This document shows positions 16,001 through 24,270 of a stretch of DNA of 43,995 nt, one piece after another; the stretch's first letter is position 1; each line of letters starts with the position of its first letter. Origin of the DNA: Fortiea sp. LEGE XX443 (lineage in GTDB: Bacteria; Cyanobacteriota; Cyanobacteriia; Cyanobacteriales; Nostocaceae); contig NZ_JADEXZ010000052.1 in NCBI RefSeq assembly GCF_015206815.1, positions 1 to 43,995 of the forward strand, in the 5' to 3' direction. Under the pieces are notes generated by a model. The model saw only the letters and a program-made list of their open reading frames with translations, was not told where the DNA came from and made no database searches. The position numbers were made by a program, and so were the translations under genes.

Positions 16001-16002
16001 CT

Positions 16003-16044
16003 GTAGGTTCTGTTACGTTTTCCTGTAACTGATAAATGTAGAAT
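16003..16044 (+). promoter_or_regulatory. NtcA-activated class II promoter for devBCA
   Basis: GTA-GGTTCTGT-TAC (16003-16016) fits the NtcA consensus GTA-N8-TAC exactly. Exactly 22 bases later comes TAGAAT (16039-16044), a good TAN3T -10 hexamer. This is the canonical spacing for NtcA-activated promoters. Transcription would start near 16051, giving a leader of about 450 bases before devB. devBCA of Anabaena is known to need NtcA, which fits. Confidence 0.8.
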
Positions 16045-16498
16045 TCAGTTAACGAGAGTTTGATGGAGTCTGACCATAGCCTTAGCTTATTTGGAGCAAA
16101 TATCCAAATAAATTAGGAGTTACCAAACCTAATTATTGGTTCACTAGCAATTTTAAGGAAACTGTGATGTTAGGGATGCTCTATTTGAGAAAATTGATTG
16201 AAAATTCGTAATTGGTAGTTCATAATTAAGTTTTTGATAAAGATTGAGTTTCCATCTGAACCGGGGTTGCTTCTAAAAGCGATGGATTCTCACCAGTCTT
16301 TTAATTACGAATTACGCATTACGAATTAGTAATTATTGCATAGCTACCAGTAGCACCATGATTAAAAAATTTTGGCGCTAAGTATTCATTGGAAGCGGTT
16401 TTACGCGTTATTTAGTAGAGGTAATTCATCACATCTCTACTAGGTCTAATGCCTTTTTTATATCCATCAACACATTTTTAAATAAACAGGCAACAACC

Positions 16499-17938
16499 AT
16501 GTCAAGGGTGACTGAAAAGCCAAGATCAAGGCAACAGATACTTGATCCAGAACAACCTAAGATTTGGTGGGGCATTGCTGTAGCCTTACCAATAGTAATC
16601 GCTGCGGGGTTACTAACTACAGCTAAAGTTGAGCAGTTAAAAAAGATAGGCTCATCGGTACCCGTCAAACCAGTTGCTAACAGCATTAGTGCTGTGGGGC
16701 GTTTGGAACCGCGAGGGGAAGTGATCAAACTTTCTGCTCCAGCTGCGGGGTTACAATCTGCGTCGCGAGTTAAACAGCTGTTTGTCAGAGAAGGAGAACA
16801 GGTAAGAAAAGGGCAAGTGATTGCAATTTTAGACAATCACGAAACTCAGTTAGCGGGTGTAGAAGAAGCAAAAGCCAAATTACAAGAAGCTCGCGCCGGT
16901 TTAGCTCAAATTCGAGTTGGTTCACCTAGGGACGTTCAAGCGCAACAAGCGGTAATTGCGCGACTAGATGCTCAGTTACGTGGCGAAAGGGATGCTCAAC
17001 AAGCCACGATTGCCAGAATTGCGGCGCAGTTAAGTGGAGAAAAATTAGCTCAACAGGCGACAGTCGAGCGCCTCGAAGCCGAATTGCGAGGTCAAAGCGA
17101 TAGTTTAAGAGCTACCTTGACACGCATCCAAGCCGAACAGCGCAATGCTCAAGTTGATGCTGGACGTTACGATTTCCTGTATGGACAAGGTGCTATCTCT
17201 CAGCAAGAACGGGATAGACGACGATTGAGTGCAGTTACGGCTAAACAGCAGGTAGTCGAAACTCAAGCTACTCTCCGACAAGCAATAGCCACTTTGCGTC
17301 AGCAAGTTGCGGAAGCTAGAGCAAACCAAATCAAGACTTTAAGTACCTTACAACAGCAGTTGATTGAAGCTAAAGTCAACCGAGATAAAACTGTAGCCAC
17401 GTTAGGAAGACAACTCGACGAAGAAAGAGCGAGACTCAAAAGATTGCTAGAAGTTAATCCGACTGATGTGCAGATGGCACAAGCACAAATCAGTAATGCG
17501 ATCGCTAATGTCAGAAGAGCCGACGCAGAACTAAGATTAAGCTACGTCCAAGCACCAACTTCTGGAGAAATTCTACAAGTTTACACCAAGTCAGGCGAAG
17601 CCATCAGCGCTAATGGTATTGCTGAAATTGGACAAACTGAACAAATGATGGTCATTGCTGAAGTTCCCGAAGACAGTATTGGTAAAGTGCGTATTGGTCA
17701 AAGTGTTACTGTTAGTAGCGATAATGGCGCTTTTGAAGGCGAATTAACAGGAACTGTCGCTGAAATTGGCAGAAAAGTCGGCAAAAAGGATGTACTGAAT
17801 ACCGATCCAGCCGCTGATATAGATGCCAGAGTTGTAGAGGTTAAAATTGCCCTTACATCAGAAGACAGTAGCAAAGTTTCTGGCCTAACCAACGCCAAAG
17901 TACTGGTTGATATTAATAACGCATCAGGTTCTAATTAA
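16499..17938 (+). CDS. devB: DevB-type membrane fusion protein of ABC exporter
   Basis: 479-residue HlyD/membrane-fusion subunit linking an inner-membrane ABC transporter to a TolC-like channel (HgdD in Anabaena) for export of heterocyst glycolipid. One N-terminal membrane helix (about 23-42) is followed by a lipoyl-like half (VREGEQVRKGQVIAILDN, about 95-112), a long coiled coil (about 115-345), then the second lipoyl half (SYVQAPTSGEIL) and beta domain. The coiled coil contains an 18-residue tandem repeat (residues 148-201, see separate entry). The ATG at 16499 is first in devBCA; devC starts 31 bases after the stop. Family sure; identity as true devB rests on the pcyA neighbourhood and NtcA promoter, since such genomes carry several paralogues. 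Confidence 0.93.
   Translation: MSRVTEKPRSRQQILDPEQPKIWWGIAVALPIVIAAGLLTTAKVEQLKKIGSSVPVKPVANSISAVGRLEPRGEVIKLSAPAAGLQSASRVKQLFVREGEQVRKGQVIAILDNHETQLAGVEEAKAKLQEARAGLAQIRVGSPRDVQAQQAVIARLDAQLRGERDAQQATIARIAAQLSGEKLAQQATVERLEAELRGQSDSLRATLTRIQAEQRNAQVDAGRYDFLYGQGAISQQERDRRRLSAVTAKQQVVETQATLRQAIATLRQQVAEARANQIKTLSTLQQQLIEAKVNRDKTVATLGRQLDEERARLKRLLEVNPTDVQMAQAQISNAIANVRRADAELRLSYVQAPTSGEILQVYTKSGEAISANGIAEIGQTEQMMVIAEVPEDSIGKVRIGQSVTVSSDNGAFEGELTGTVAEIGRKVGKKDVLNTDPAADIDARVVEVKIALTSEDSSKVSGLTNAKVLVDINNASGSN
16940..17101 (+). repeat. Three in-frame 54-bp tandem repeats inside devB
   Basis: Units at 16940-16993, 16994-17047 and 17048-17101 each encode an 18-residue block starting AQQA and containing R(L/I)xAxLxG. 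A fourth, diverged block (SLRATLTRIQAEQRNAQV) follows from 17102. The exact 18-residue period would lengthen the coiled-coil hairpin by whole helical units. Confidence 0.85.
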
Positions 17939-17969
17939 GCAGAAATAATACTCTCCATTCATCTGAAAA

Positions 17970-19124
17970 ATGACTCAGAAAATACCTTTAGCCTGGCTAC
18001 AAATGACGCGAGAAAAAACGCGTTTAGCCGTAGCTTTAGCTGGAATTGCCTTTGCCGATATTCTGATGTTTACACAACTCGGATTCCGAGATGCGTTGTA
18101 TTACAGTAACGTTCAGTTACATAGTAGTTTACAGGGTGACATTGTTTTAATTAACCGCCAGTCGAATGCTATTTTGTCAATGAAAAGCTTTTCTCAACGG
18201 CGGTTGTATAAAGCATTAGATTTACCAGCAGTGCAATCAGTACATCCTATATATTTAGATTATACAGCTTGGAAAAACCCTGTTACAGGTCGGTCACGCA
18301 CCCTACTTGTTTTTGGAATTAACCCAGAACATAATTTATTTAATTTGCCTGGAGTTCAAGAAAATCTAGACAAATTAAAGCTACCTGATGTAGTGTTATT
18401 TGACCGTTCATCTCGACAGGAATATGGACCAATTGCTGATAATTTTGAAAAAGGTAAAAATGTCACAGCAGAATTAAGAAGACGCAAAATTAAGGTGGCA
18501 GGATTGTTTACTTTAGGGACATCTTTTGGTGCAGATGGTAATTTAATTACTAGTGATGTTAACTTTTTGCGAATTTTTAATACCCGTCAGCAAGGATTAG
18601 TTGATATTGGTTTAATTAAATTAAAACCAGGAGCAGATACTAATGCTGTAGCCCAAGATTTACGTCAATATTTACCTCAAGATATCAATGTATTAACTAA
18701 ACAAGATTTTATAGATTTAGAACGTCATTATTGGGCAAGTAGTACCGCCATAGGTTTTATTTTCAGCTTAGGTACAATTATGGGTTTCATTGTTGGAACC
18801 GTAATTGTTTATCAAATCCTTTATACGGAAGTTTCCGACCATTTATCAGAATATGCAACTTTAAAAGCTATTGGCTATACACAAAACTATTTATTAATAG
18901 TGATTTTACAAGAAGCAATGTTATTAGCTTGTCTAGGGTATCTTCCTGGCTGGTTTTTTACAATGTTAATGTACCAAAAAGCTAAAGAAGCTACACTTTT
19001 ACCAATTTTTATGACTTTTGAACGGGCAGTTAGTGTATTAATATTAACAATGATTATGTGTTTTATTTCTGGCGCGATCGCAGTGCGTAAATTACGTTCT
19101 GCTGACCCTGCTGATATCTTTTAA
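17970..19124 (+). CDS. devC: DevC-type ABC exporter permease
   Basis: 384-residue inner-membrane permease of the MacB/FtsX type. One N-terminal helix (about 18-40) is followed by a large periplasmic domain (about 45-255) and three C-terminal helices (about 262-288, 310-340 and 345-372) before a short RKLRSADPADIF tail. This MacB-like topology and the N-terminal sequence IPLAWLQMTREKTRLAVALAG are typical of DevC. It works with DevB and DevA in glycolipid export. The ATG at 17970 lies 31 bases after devB. It is co-transcribed with devA, which follows 140 bases later. Confidence 0.94.
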   Translation: MTQKIPLAWLQMTREKTRLAVALAGIAFADILMFTQLGFRDALYYSNVQLHSSLQGDIVLINRQSNAILSMKSFSQRRLYKALDLPAVQSVHPIYLDYTAWKNPVTGRSRTLLVFGINPEHNLFNLPGVQENLDKLKLPDVVLFDRSSRQEYGPIADNFEKGKNVTAELRRRKIKVAGLFTLGTSFGADGNLITSDVNFLRIFNTRQQGLVDIGLIKLKPGADTNAVAQDLRQYLPQDINVLTKQDFIDLERHYWASSTAIGFIFSLGTIMGFIVGTVIVYQILYTEVSDHLSEYATLKAIGYTQNYLLIVILQEAMLLACLGYLPGWFFTMLMYQKAKEATLLPIFMTFERAVSVLILTMIMCFISGAIAVRKLRSADPADIF

Positions 19125-19264
19125 CTAAATCTGATAAATCCAGCATTAATTAATGATTTTTTTGAATTTATACAATTTTAATTTACTAGTTAAAATATCA
19201 TGAATACTTGCAGATAATCTCTATAATTTCGAGAAAACCAATAATTTACAACACCAAATTTATC

Positions 19265-19999
19265 ATGAGACAAGAACCTGTAATTGCCATTAAAGACTTG
19301 AATCACTACTATGGCAAAGGCTCACTAAAAAGACAGATTTTATTTGATATTAACCTGGAGATTTATCCAGGAGAAATTGTGATTATGACAGGGCCTTCTG
19401 GATCAGGAAAAACAACATTACTGAGCTTGATTGGTGGCTTAAGGTCTGTCCAAGAAGGCAGTTTGAAATTTTTAGGTGTAGAACTATTCGGCTCTAGTCA
19501 AAATCAATTAGTCCAAATCCGGCGAAACATTGGTTATATTTTTCAAGCCCACAACCTACTAGGATTCTTAACAGCTAGGCAAAACGTACAGATGGCTGTG
19601 GAGTTAGAGGACAAAGTTGGCCAAAATGAAGCGATCGCCAGAGCAGAAACCATGCTAACTGCTGTAGGTTTACAAAACCGAATTAATTACTACCCAGATA
19701 ATCTTTCTGGAGGACAAAAACAAAGAATTGCGATCGCTCGCGCTCTAGTGAATAATCCTTCATTGGTGCTGGCGGACGAACCAACAGCAGCTTTAGATAA
19801 ACAGTCAGGACGTGACGTTGTAGAAATCATGCAGCGTCTAGCCAAAGATCAAGGAACTTCCATTTTGTTAGTGACACACGACAACCGGATTTTAGACATA
19901 GCCGATCGCATTGTCGAAATGGAAGATGGTCTTTTAGCCCGTGACTCTCAAAGCGCAGTCATTAGTTACGATTCGGGAGCATGGAGCGAAAAATCATAA
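19265..19999 (+). CDS. devA: DevA-type ABC exporter ATP-binding subunit
   Basis: 244-residue ATPase that powers the DevBC exporter. Walker A GPSGSGKTT (residues 43-51), Q-loop FQAHNLLGFL (about 86), ABC signature LSGGQKQRIAIARAL (about 138-152), Walker B LVLADEP (about 158-164) and H-loop VTHD are all intact. The ATG at 19265 (MRQEPVIAIKDLNHYYG) is the family start. An in-frame TTG at 19208 would add 19 residues with no similarity to the family. It is third in devBCA; the 140-base spacer from devC holds nothing recognisable. A MITE-like repeat starts one base after the stop. Confidence 0.95.
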   Translation: MRQEPVIAIKDLNHYYGKGSLKRQILFDINLEIYPGEIVIMTGPSGSGKTTLLSLIGGLRSVQEGSLKFLGVELFGSSQNQLVQIRRNIGYIFQAHNLLGFLTARQNVQMAVELEDKVGQNEAIARAETMLTAVGLQNRINYYPDNLSGGQKQRIAIARALVNNPSLVLADEPTAALDKQSGRDVVEIMQRLAKDQGTSILLVTHDNRILDIADRIVEMEDGLLARDSQSAVISYDSGAWSEKS

Positions 20000-20000
20000 A

Positions 20001-20131
20001 TAAGTAGAAAGGTGCAAATAAACCGAACTATGTAACGGAAAGTAAAGTAGCTTGAAAACCTCTTCCCTTCTGCCTTCTGCCCTCTGCCTCCTGCCTTGTC
20101 ATAACGACAATTTTTAACCCCGACCTACTTA
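20001..20131. mobile_element. MITE-like dispersed repeat, copy A1 (131 bp)
   Basis: Begins TAAGTAG and ends CTACTTA, a 7-bp terminal inverted repeat. A second copy of the same 131-bp length is at 41564-41694. Shared blocks are AATAAACCGAA, TATGTAACG, AAAGTAAAGT, a pyrimidine run CTTCTGCCTTCTGCCCTCTG and CATAACGACAATTTTTAAC. There is no coding capacity. It starts two bases after the devA stop codon ends. Confidence 0.8.
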
Positions 20132-20213
20132 ATACCAATAATTTATAACTATCAACTCAGTACAAACTTCAGCAAAAATTTGCAAAAAGACTCAGCATAC
20201 CTCTGTCTTGAAA

Positions 20214-20300
20214 AGTTGAGCCACTGCGTTGGATGGTTTTCCCGGCTTGTAGCAGGTGGCGTTCCTACTGAAGGAAACCCTCCTTAGAACTTTTCGCTGC
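20214..20300. repeat. Probable dispersed repeat downstream of devA
   Basis: A non-coding, more GC-rich block containing GGATGGTTTTCCCGGCTTG and GAAGGAAACCC, with imperfect inverted arms (GGTTTTCC/GGAAACC). It resembles repeats seen often in Nostoc genomes, but no second copy is in this window. Together with the MITE it fills the 362-base gap between devA and the next gene. Confidence 0.35.
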
Positions 20301-20361
20301 GTTTAAAAACTCTCTTCCCTCCTCTCCTACCTTCATCTGTAGCTGCACCCCGAAGCCATAA

Positions 20362-21153
20362 CTATTTGACTTGAGGGCTTGGCGCATTTGCTTGGCGACT
20401 AGTCCGAAAAGTCACATTCACGCCATCATTAGATTGTTCCAACACCAGTAAAGGTGTGGGTTTAGCTTTTTGATCCCAGTGCATGTGGGCAATTCGACCT
20501 TGAATTGTTGGTTGCCAAGTATCCTCATCATCCATCGGGCTAAGATAAGTTTCAATACAGTCAATAATTTGGCTAATTGTGGCAGAAGTCGCTTGTGTCG
20601 GTAGCTTCATGAGCTTAATTTCAATCCGAAACAGCACTCGTCTAGCAATGTTTGGCGGCGTACCACTCTCATACTCAACATCAAAAGTTTCGTCTACCTG
20701 TCGCCCGGTACTATTAGCTATCCCTACTGTTCCTTGTTGAGCTTGGTTTGGACGTAGGGCTTGAGAAATTTTATCCTTAACTTTGATTTTAATTTGATTC
20801 AAAATCGCAAAATGAAACACCTCTTCAGACATCCGCATCCGCAGATAATCTAGGTTAAAGTCCCGCGAGTTTACCAAATCAGGATTAGTTTCCATTTTAC
20901 GGATAGTGTCTAGGGCGAGTTTGAACTTTTTCTCTAGTTCTCTAGCGCGGAATTTTTCAAACTTGATTTTTTTCTCTAACCTATCCTTCTGGATTTTACC
21001 AAACACAATCAAAGCAATCACAGCTACAGCCAACCCTCCAGAGGTAATGAGCAAAAAAGGTGGAGCTTGCGGAGCTTCGCTGGCTGGTGGTTTTTGAGTT
21101 ACTTTTTTCGTCTTCGGTGGTGGAGATTGGGCAAGAAGTATAGGATTTAGCAT
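20362..21153 (-). CDS. Membrane-anchored cyanobacterial protein of unknown function
   Basis: 263 residues. A short Pro/Lys-rich N-terminus (PPPKTKKVTQKPP) is followed by a membrane helix (FLLITSGGLAVAVIALIVFG, about 33-52), a charged coiled-coil stretch (about 53-90), and a soluble domain containing VNSRDFNLDYLRMRMSEEVFHFAILNQIK and IARRVLFRIEIKLMKLP. The layout suggests a single-pass protein with a large cytoplasmic domain. I recognise it as a conserved cyanobacterial hypothetical, but no enzyme motif is visible. It is divergent from the HAD phosphatase gene across about 100 bases. Confidence 0.8.
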   Translation of the reverse strand: MLNPILLAQSPPPKTKKVTQKPPASEAPQAPPFLLITSGGLAVAVIALIVFGKIQKDRLEKKIKFEKFRARELEKKFKLALDTIRKMETNPDLVNSRDFNLDYLRMRMSEEVFHFAILNQIKIKVKDKISQALRPNQAQQGTVGIANSTGRQVDETFDVEYESGTPPNIARRVLFRIEIKLMKLPTQATSATISQIIDCIETYLSPMDDEDTWQPTIQGRIAHMHWDQKAKPTPLLVLEQSNDGVNVTFRTSRQANAPSPQVK

Positions 21154-21252
21154 GGTGACGATAACTTAAGTTGTCATTGTTTAGAATGCCCAAATCATCA
21201 ATATCATCTTGCTGTGTTATTGGTATTTTTAATAGCTTTTTATAAACCGCAT

Positions 21253-22059
21253 ATGTACTTACAATCAAATGTATCTGTTGGGCAGTCTGCAAATCTTAAC
21301 CCACTGTCCCAAGCTGCATCTACTTGCTGGAGCAATATTCGCCTGATTGCTACAGATATGGATGGTACTCTGACAAAGGAAGGTAAATTTTCTGCTGCTT
21401 TGTTACAAGCTTTAGAAGATTTAACTGCATCTGGAATTAAAGTATTGATTGTGACTGGGCGTTCTGCTGGTTGGGTAAGTGGAATCAGTAGCTTGATGCC
21501 GATCGCAGGTGCGATCGCAGAAAATGGTGGTATATTTTATCCAAATGGCAGTGAGCAGCCCATAGGTTTAACATCTATTCCCGACTTAAAATTGCATCGC
21601 CAACAATTAGCCGCAGCTTTTGCGGAATTAAAACTAAAATTTCCTCAAATTCAAGAATCTGCTGACAATCGCTTTCGGATTACTGATTGGACATTTGATG
21701 TAGCTGCTTTAAATTCAAATGAACTACAAACTTTAGCTCATCTGTGTCAACAAATGGGTTGGGGATTTACTTACAGTACAGTGCAGTGTCATATCAAACC
21801 CCAAGGTCAAGATAAGGCTATTGGTTTATTACAAGTATTGCAAGAATATTGGGCTGAATACTCACCAGAACAAGTTGTGACTGTTGGTGATAGCCCTAAT
21901 GATGAAAGTTTATTTGCTCAACATTATTTTCCCGTTTCTGTAGGCGTAGCTAACGTACTGAAATATGCGAACCAGCTACAATATCAACCTACTTATGTCA
22001 CTAGTTTTGCTGAAGCAGAAGGATTTTGTGAGCTAGTTAGTCATATCATATCTCGTTGA
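21253..22059 (+). CDS. HAD-IIB phosphatase (Cof/SPP-like)
   Basis: 268 residues from ATG 21253. HAD motif I is IATDMDGTLT, motif II VTGRSAG, and motifs III/IV GQDKAIGLLQ and VTVGDSPNDESLF. The C2B-type cap lies between motifs II and III. This places it with Cof-like and phosphoglycolate/sucrose-phosphate phosphatases, but the substrate cannot be read from the sequence. The first 25 residues are not conserved-looking. A GTG at 21214 would extend it by 13 hydrophobic residues, so the exact start is uncertain. It is divergent from the membrane protein gene; a small inverted-repeat element follows 7 bases after its stop. Confidence 0.85.
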   Translation: MYLQSNVSVGQSANLNPLSQAASTCWSNIRLIATDMDGTLTKEGKFSAALLQALEDLTASGIKVLIVTGRSAGWVSGISSLMPIAGAIAENGGIFYPNGSEQPIGLTSIPDLKLHRQQLAAAFAELKLKFPQIQESADNRFRITDWTFDVAALNSNELQTLAHLCQQMGWGFTYSTVQCHIKPQGQDKAIGLLQVLQEYWAEYSPEQVVTVGDSPNDESLFAQHYFPVSVGVANVLKYANQLQYQPTYVTSFAEAEGFCELVSHIISR

Positions 22060-22066
22060 ATGCTTA

Positions 22067-22186
22067 TAGGACTTACGCAAAATATCTCTGAAACTCTCAT
22101 TTCTCCGTGACCTCTGCGCCTCTGTGGTAGCCTGCGGCAAGCCGCTACCGCGTCTACGTTATTCCGTGACTCGTGCGTAAGTCCTA
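22067..22186. mobile_element. MITE-like element with perfect 13-bp terminal inverted repeats
   Basis: TAGGACTTACGCA (22067-22079) and its exact reverse complement (22174-22186) bound a 120-bp non-coding element. The interior includes CTCATTTCTCCGTGACCTCT and a nested GGTAGC...GCTACC palindrome with GC-rich centre. It lies 7 bases after a stop codon. From memory such elements are dispersed in Nostoc genomes. Confidence 0.75.
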
Positions 22187-22200
22187 GCTTACTATTAATT

Positions 22201-22407
22201 TCACTCATTGCTGATATTGGCAGTCTCTTGTGGTTGTGGTTGCGCGGGGACAACCACAACTCGACCATCTTTAACCACAGTCGAATTTTTACCAGTATTC
22301 TTACAGTGGTTGACTAACTCATCCTGGGACTGCTGTTGATGAGAGATATTTTCTTCCTGTTGTTGGTTGAGAACCACCACACAACTAGTGCAAGAAACTG
22401 TAGACAT
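22201..22407 (-). CDS. Small Cys-containing hypothetical protein
   Basis: 68 residues from ATG 22405-22407 (MSTVSCTSCVVVLNQQQEEN). It has an early CxxC pair, a Gln-rich middle and a C-terminal VVKDGRVVVVPAQPQPQE. A longer frame starting at 22515 adds 36 residues with another CxxC (CPLCK) but runs into the promoter region of the next gene. No ribosome site is evident for either start. No recognised family. It is divergent from the hydrolase gene at 22612. Reality as a gene is only moderately likely. Confidence 0.4.
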   Translation of the reverse strand: MSTVSCTSCVVVLNQQQEENISHQQQSQDELVNHCKNTGKNSTVVKDGRVVVVPAQPQPQETANISNE

Positions 22408-22611
22408 AAGTATTAAATTGAGTTCTATATCAATTATCGCTCCCGCGATCGCTTTTAACTGCAAAACTTTACACAAAGGACAGTTAGGATTTTTTCTACC
22501 TGGCTCTAAAAACAATATTAGGTAATAGTGTAACTTTTATCTTTCAAAACCTTTTATATTAACGATTGCGTCCCTACATAATCTTGATAATTCTGGATTT
22601 ATCGACAACTT

Positions 22612-24255
22612 ATGAAAAAATTCCTCAAATACCTGAGTTTAGGGCTGTTGTCCACAGTTTTATCAGCTACTCCTGGCTTCGGAGCCGAGCGCATTAGCTT
22701 TTTTTATCCTCCTTTCGGAGAATTTTCTTTAACCACTGAAGCTTTAGAAACCTTTGCAAAAGAAGGCAAAATTACTGGGGAGTTGGAAACCTATGCCCAA
22801 CGTGCCACACCTGAACAACTGGCACAGCTGCGAGAACTACTCCAGCAGCGCTTTAGTGCCACACCTACCTTAGTATCTCAGTTTACTTATTCCCCTATTG
22901 GTGAACAGGTAATAAAACGTTTAGGAGAATTATTGCTAACCGAATCTCGTCAAAATGGTTTTTACGCCCTCCGTGCTGCTTTTATTTTAGCTGCTGCCGA
23001 TTCTCAAGAAGGCTTGACTGTTGTTAATATAATGCGTAAATTTCCTTCTCCGACTATTAGATTAAATTTCTCTGAAGGAGTAAAGATAGTCAATAACTTA
23101 TCGGAATTATTCAAAGATAGAGATGCAGTTGTAGCATATTTGCAAAAGCAAGCGATCGCCTCAGCCAGCAATGCAAACATCGATTTTTCTCAAAAGCCAG
23201 ATTTGCGCCAGCCAGGAGAATTTCGGTTTCAAAAACTTTACTTTGAGCTAAATGACGCTAAACGCGATCGTCGTTTACCAGTAGATGTTTATTTACCAGA
23301 AGCCACAACCCAAACTCCCTTTCCCTTAATTGTGATTTCTCATGGTTTAGCCTCAGATCGTTATGCTTTAGCTTACCTGGCGGAACATTTGGTTTCCTAT
23401 GGCTTTGCCGTGGCTGTATTGGAACACCCTGGTAGTAATGCCGAACGCTTTCAGCAATACTTTTCAGGTTTGGCAAAGCCACCACAACCTAAAGAATTTA
23501 TCGACAGACCTTTAGATGTCAAGTATGTACTCGATGAACTCCAACGTTTAGAAACATTCAATCCTGCCCTCAAAGGGAAACTCAACTTTCAGCAAGTCGG
23601 AGCCATTGGACATTCCTTTGGTGGTTATACTGTTTTGACTCTAGCAGGAGCTAAACTTAACTTTGCTCAACTGCGTCGGGATTGTTATCCCAATAGATCC
23701 TTAAATTTATCTCTATTGTTGCAATGCCAAGCAGCTGAGTTATCACCAGCAGATTATGCACTACAAGATCCGCGTATTAAGGCCGTCATGGCCATTAATC
23801 CGATTAACAGTTCCATCTTGGGTGAAAGTGGTCTGAGTGAAATCAAAGTTCCTGCGATGTTAGTCACCGGTAGTCAAGATATTTTCGCCCCAGCAATACC
23901 AGAACAAATTCGCCCTTTTACCTGGCTGACTGAAGCGAACAAATATCTAGTTTTAATTGAAAATGCCACCCATTTTTCTGCTTTAGGAGAGTCCACTCCT
24001 GAGAATAATGTTTTACCCGTGCCTACCGGATTGTTAGGCCCAGATCCTACTGCTGTTTATTCCTATCTCAAAGCCCTAGGTGTAGCTTTTATGGAAACTC
24101 ATCTCGTCAATAACTCTGAATACAGCCTCTATTTGCAACCATCATATACTCAATATTTTAGTCAAGCACCTTTCAATGTTAGTTTGTTAAATTCTCTGAC
24201 CACAGAGCAATTTATGCAAGCATTAAAAAATGGCACAAAGCAGAAATCACAATAG
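22612..24255 (+). CDS. Exported alpha/beta hydrolase with DUF1400 domain
   Basis: 547 residues. An N-terminal signal peptide (KFLKYLSLGLLSTVLSATPGFGA, cleavage near 24) is followed by a helical DUF1400 domain (about 25-155; FFYPPFGEFSLTTEALETFA), then an alpha/beta-hydrolase core. The core has VISHGLAS (oxyanion region, about 243), nucleophile GHSFGG (about 340), the acid in TGSQDIFAP and the His in ENATHFSALG. This architecture is common in cyanobacteria and annotated as dienelactone-hydrolase or PAF-acetylhydrolase-like lipases. A periplasmic esterase or lipase is the likely role; the substrate is unknown. Confidence 0.88.
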   Translation: MKKFLKYLSLGLLSTVLSATPGFGAERISFFYPPFGEFSLTTEALETFAKEGKITGELETYAQRATPEQLAQLRELLQQRFSATPTLVSQFTYSPIGEQVIKRLGELLLTESRQNGFYALRAAFILAAADSQEGLTVVNIMRKFPSPTIRLNFSEGVKIVNNLSELFKDRDAVVAYLQKQAIASASNANIDFSQKPDLRQPGEFRFQKLYFELNDAKRDRRLPVDVYLPEATTQTPFPLIVISHGLASDRYALAYLAEHLVSYGFAVAVLEHPGSNAERFQQYFSGLAKPPQPKEFIDRPLDVKYVLDELQRLETFNPALKGKLNFQQVGAIGHSFGGYTVLTLAGAKLNFAQLRRDCYPNRSLNLSLLLQCQAAELSPADYALQDPRIKAVMAINPINSSILGESGLSEIKVPAMLVTGSQDIFAPAIPEQIRPFTWLTEANKYLVLIENATHFSALGESTPENNVLPVPTGLLGPDPTAVYSYLKALGVAFMETHLVNNSEYSLYLQPSYTQYFSQAPFNVSLLNSLTTEQFMQALKNGTKQKSQ

Positions 24256-24270
24256 TCTTAGCTGCAAATT

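Noticed and set aside
15938-16498. Extra gene between pcyA and devB
   Set aside because: No frame with a start and plausible composition; the region is promoter and leader.
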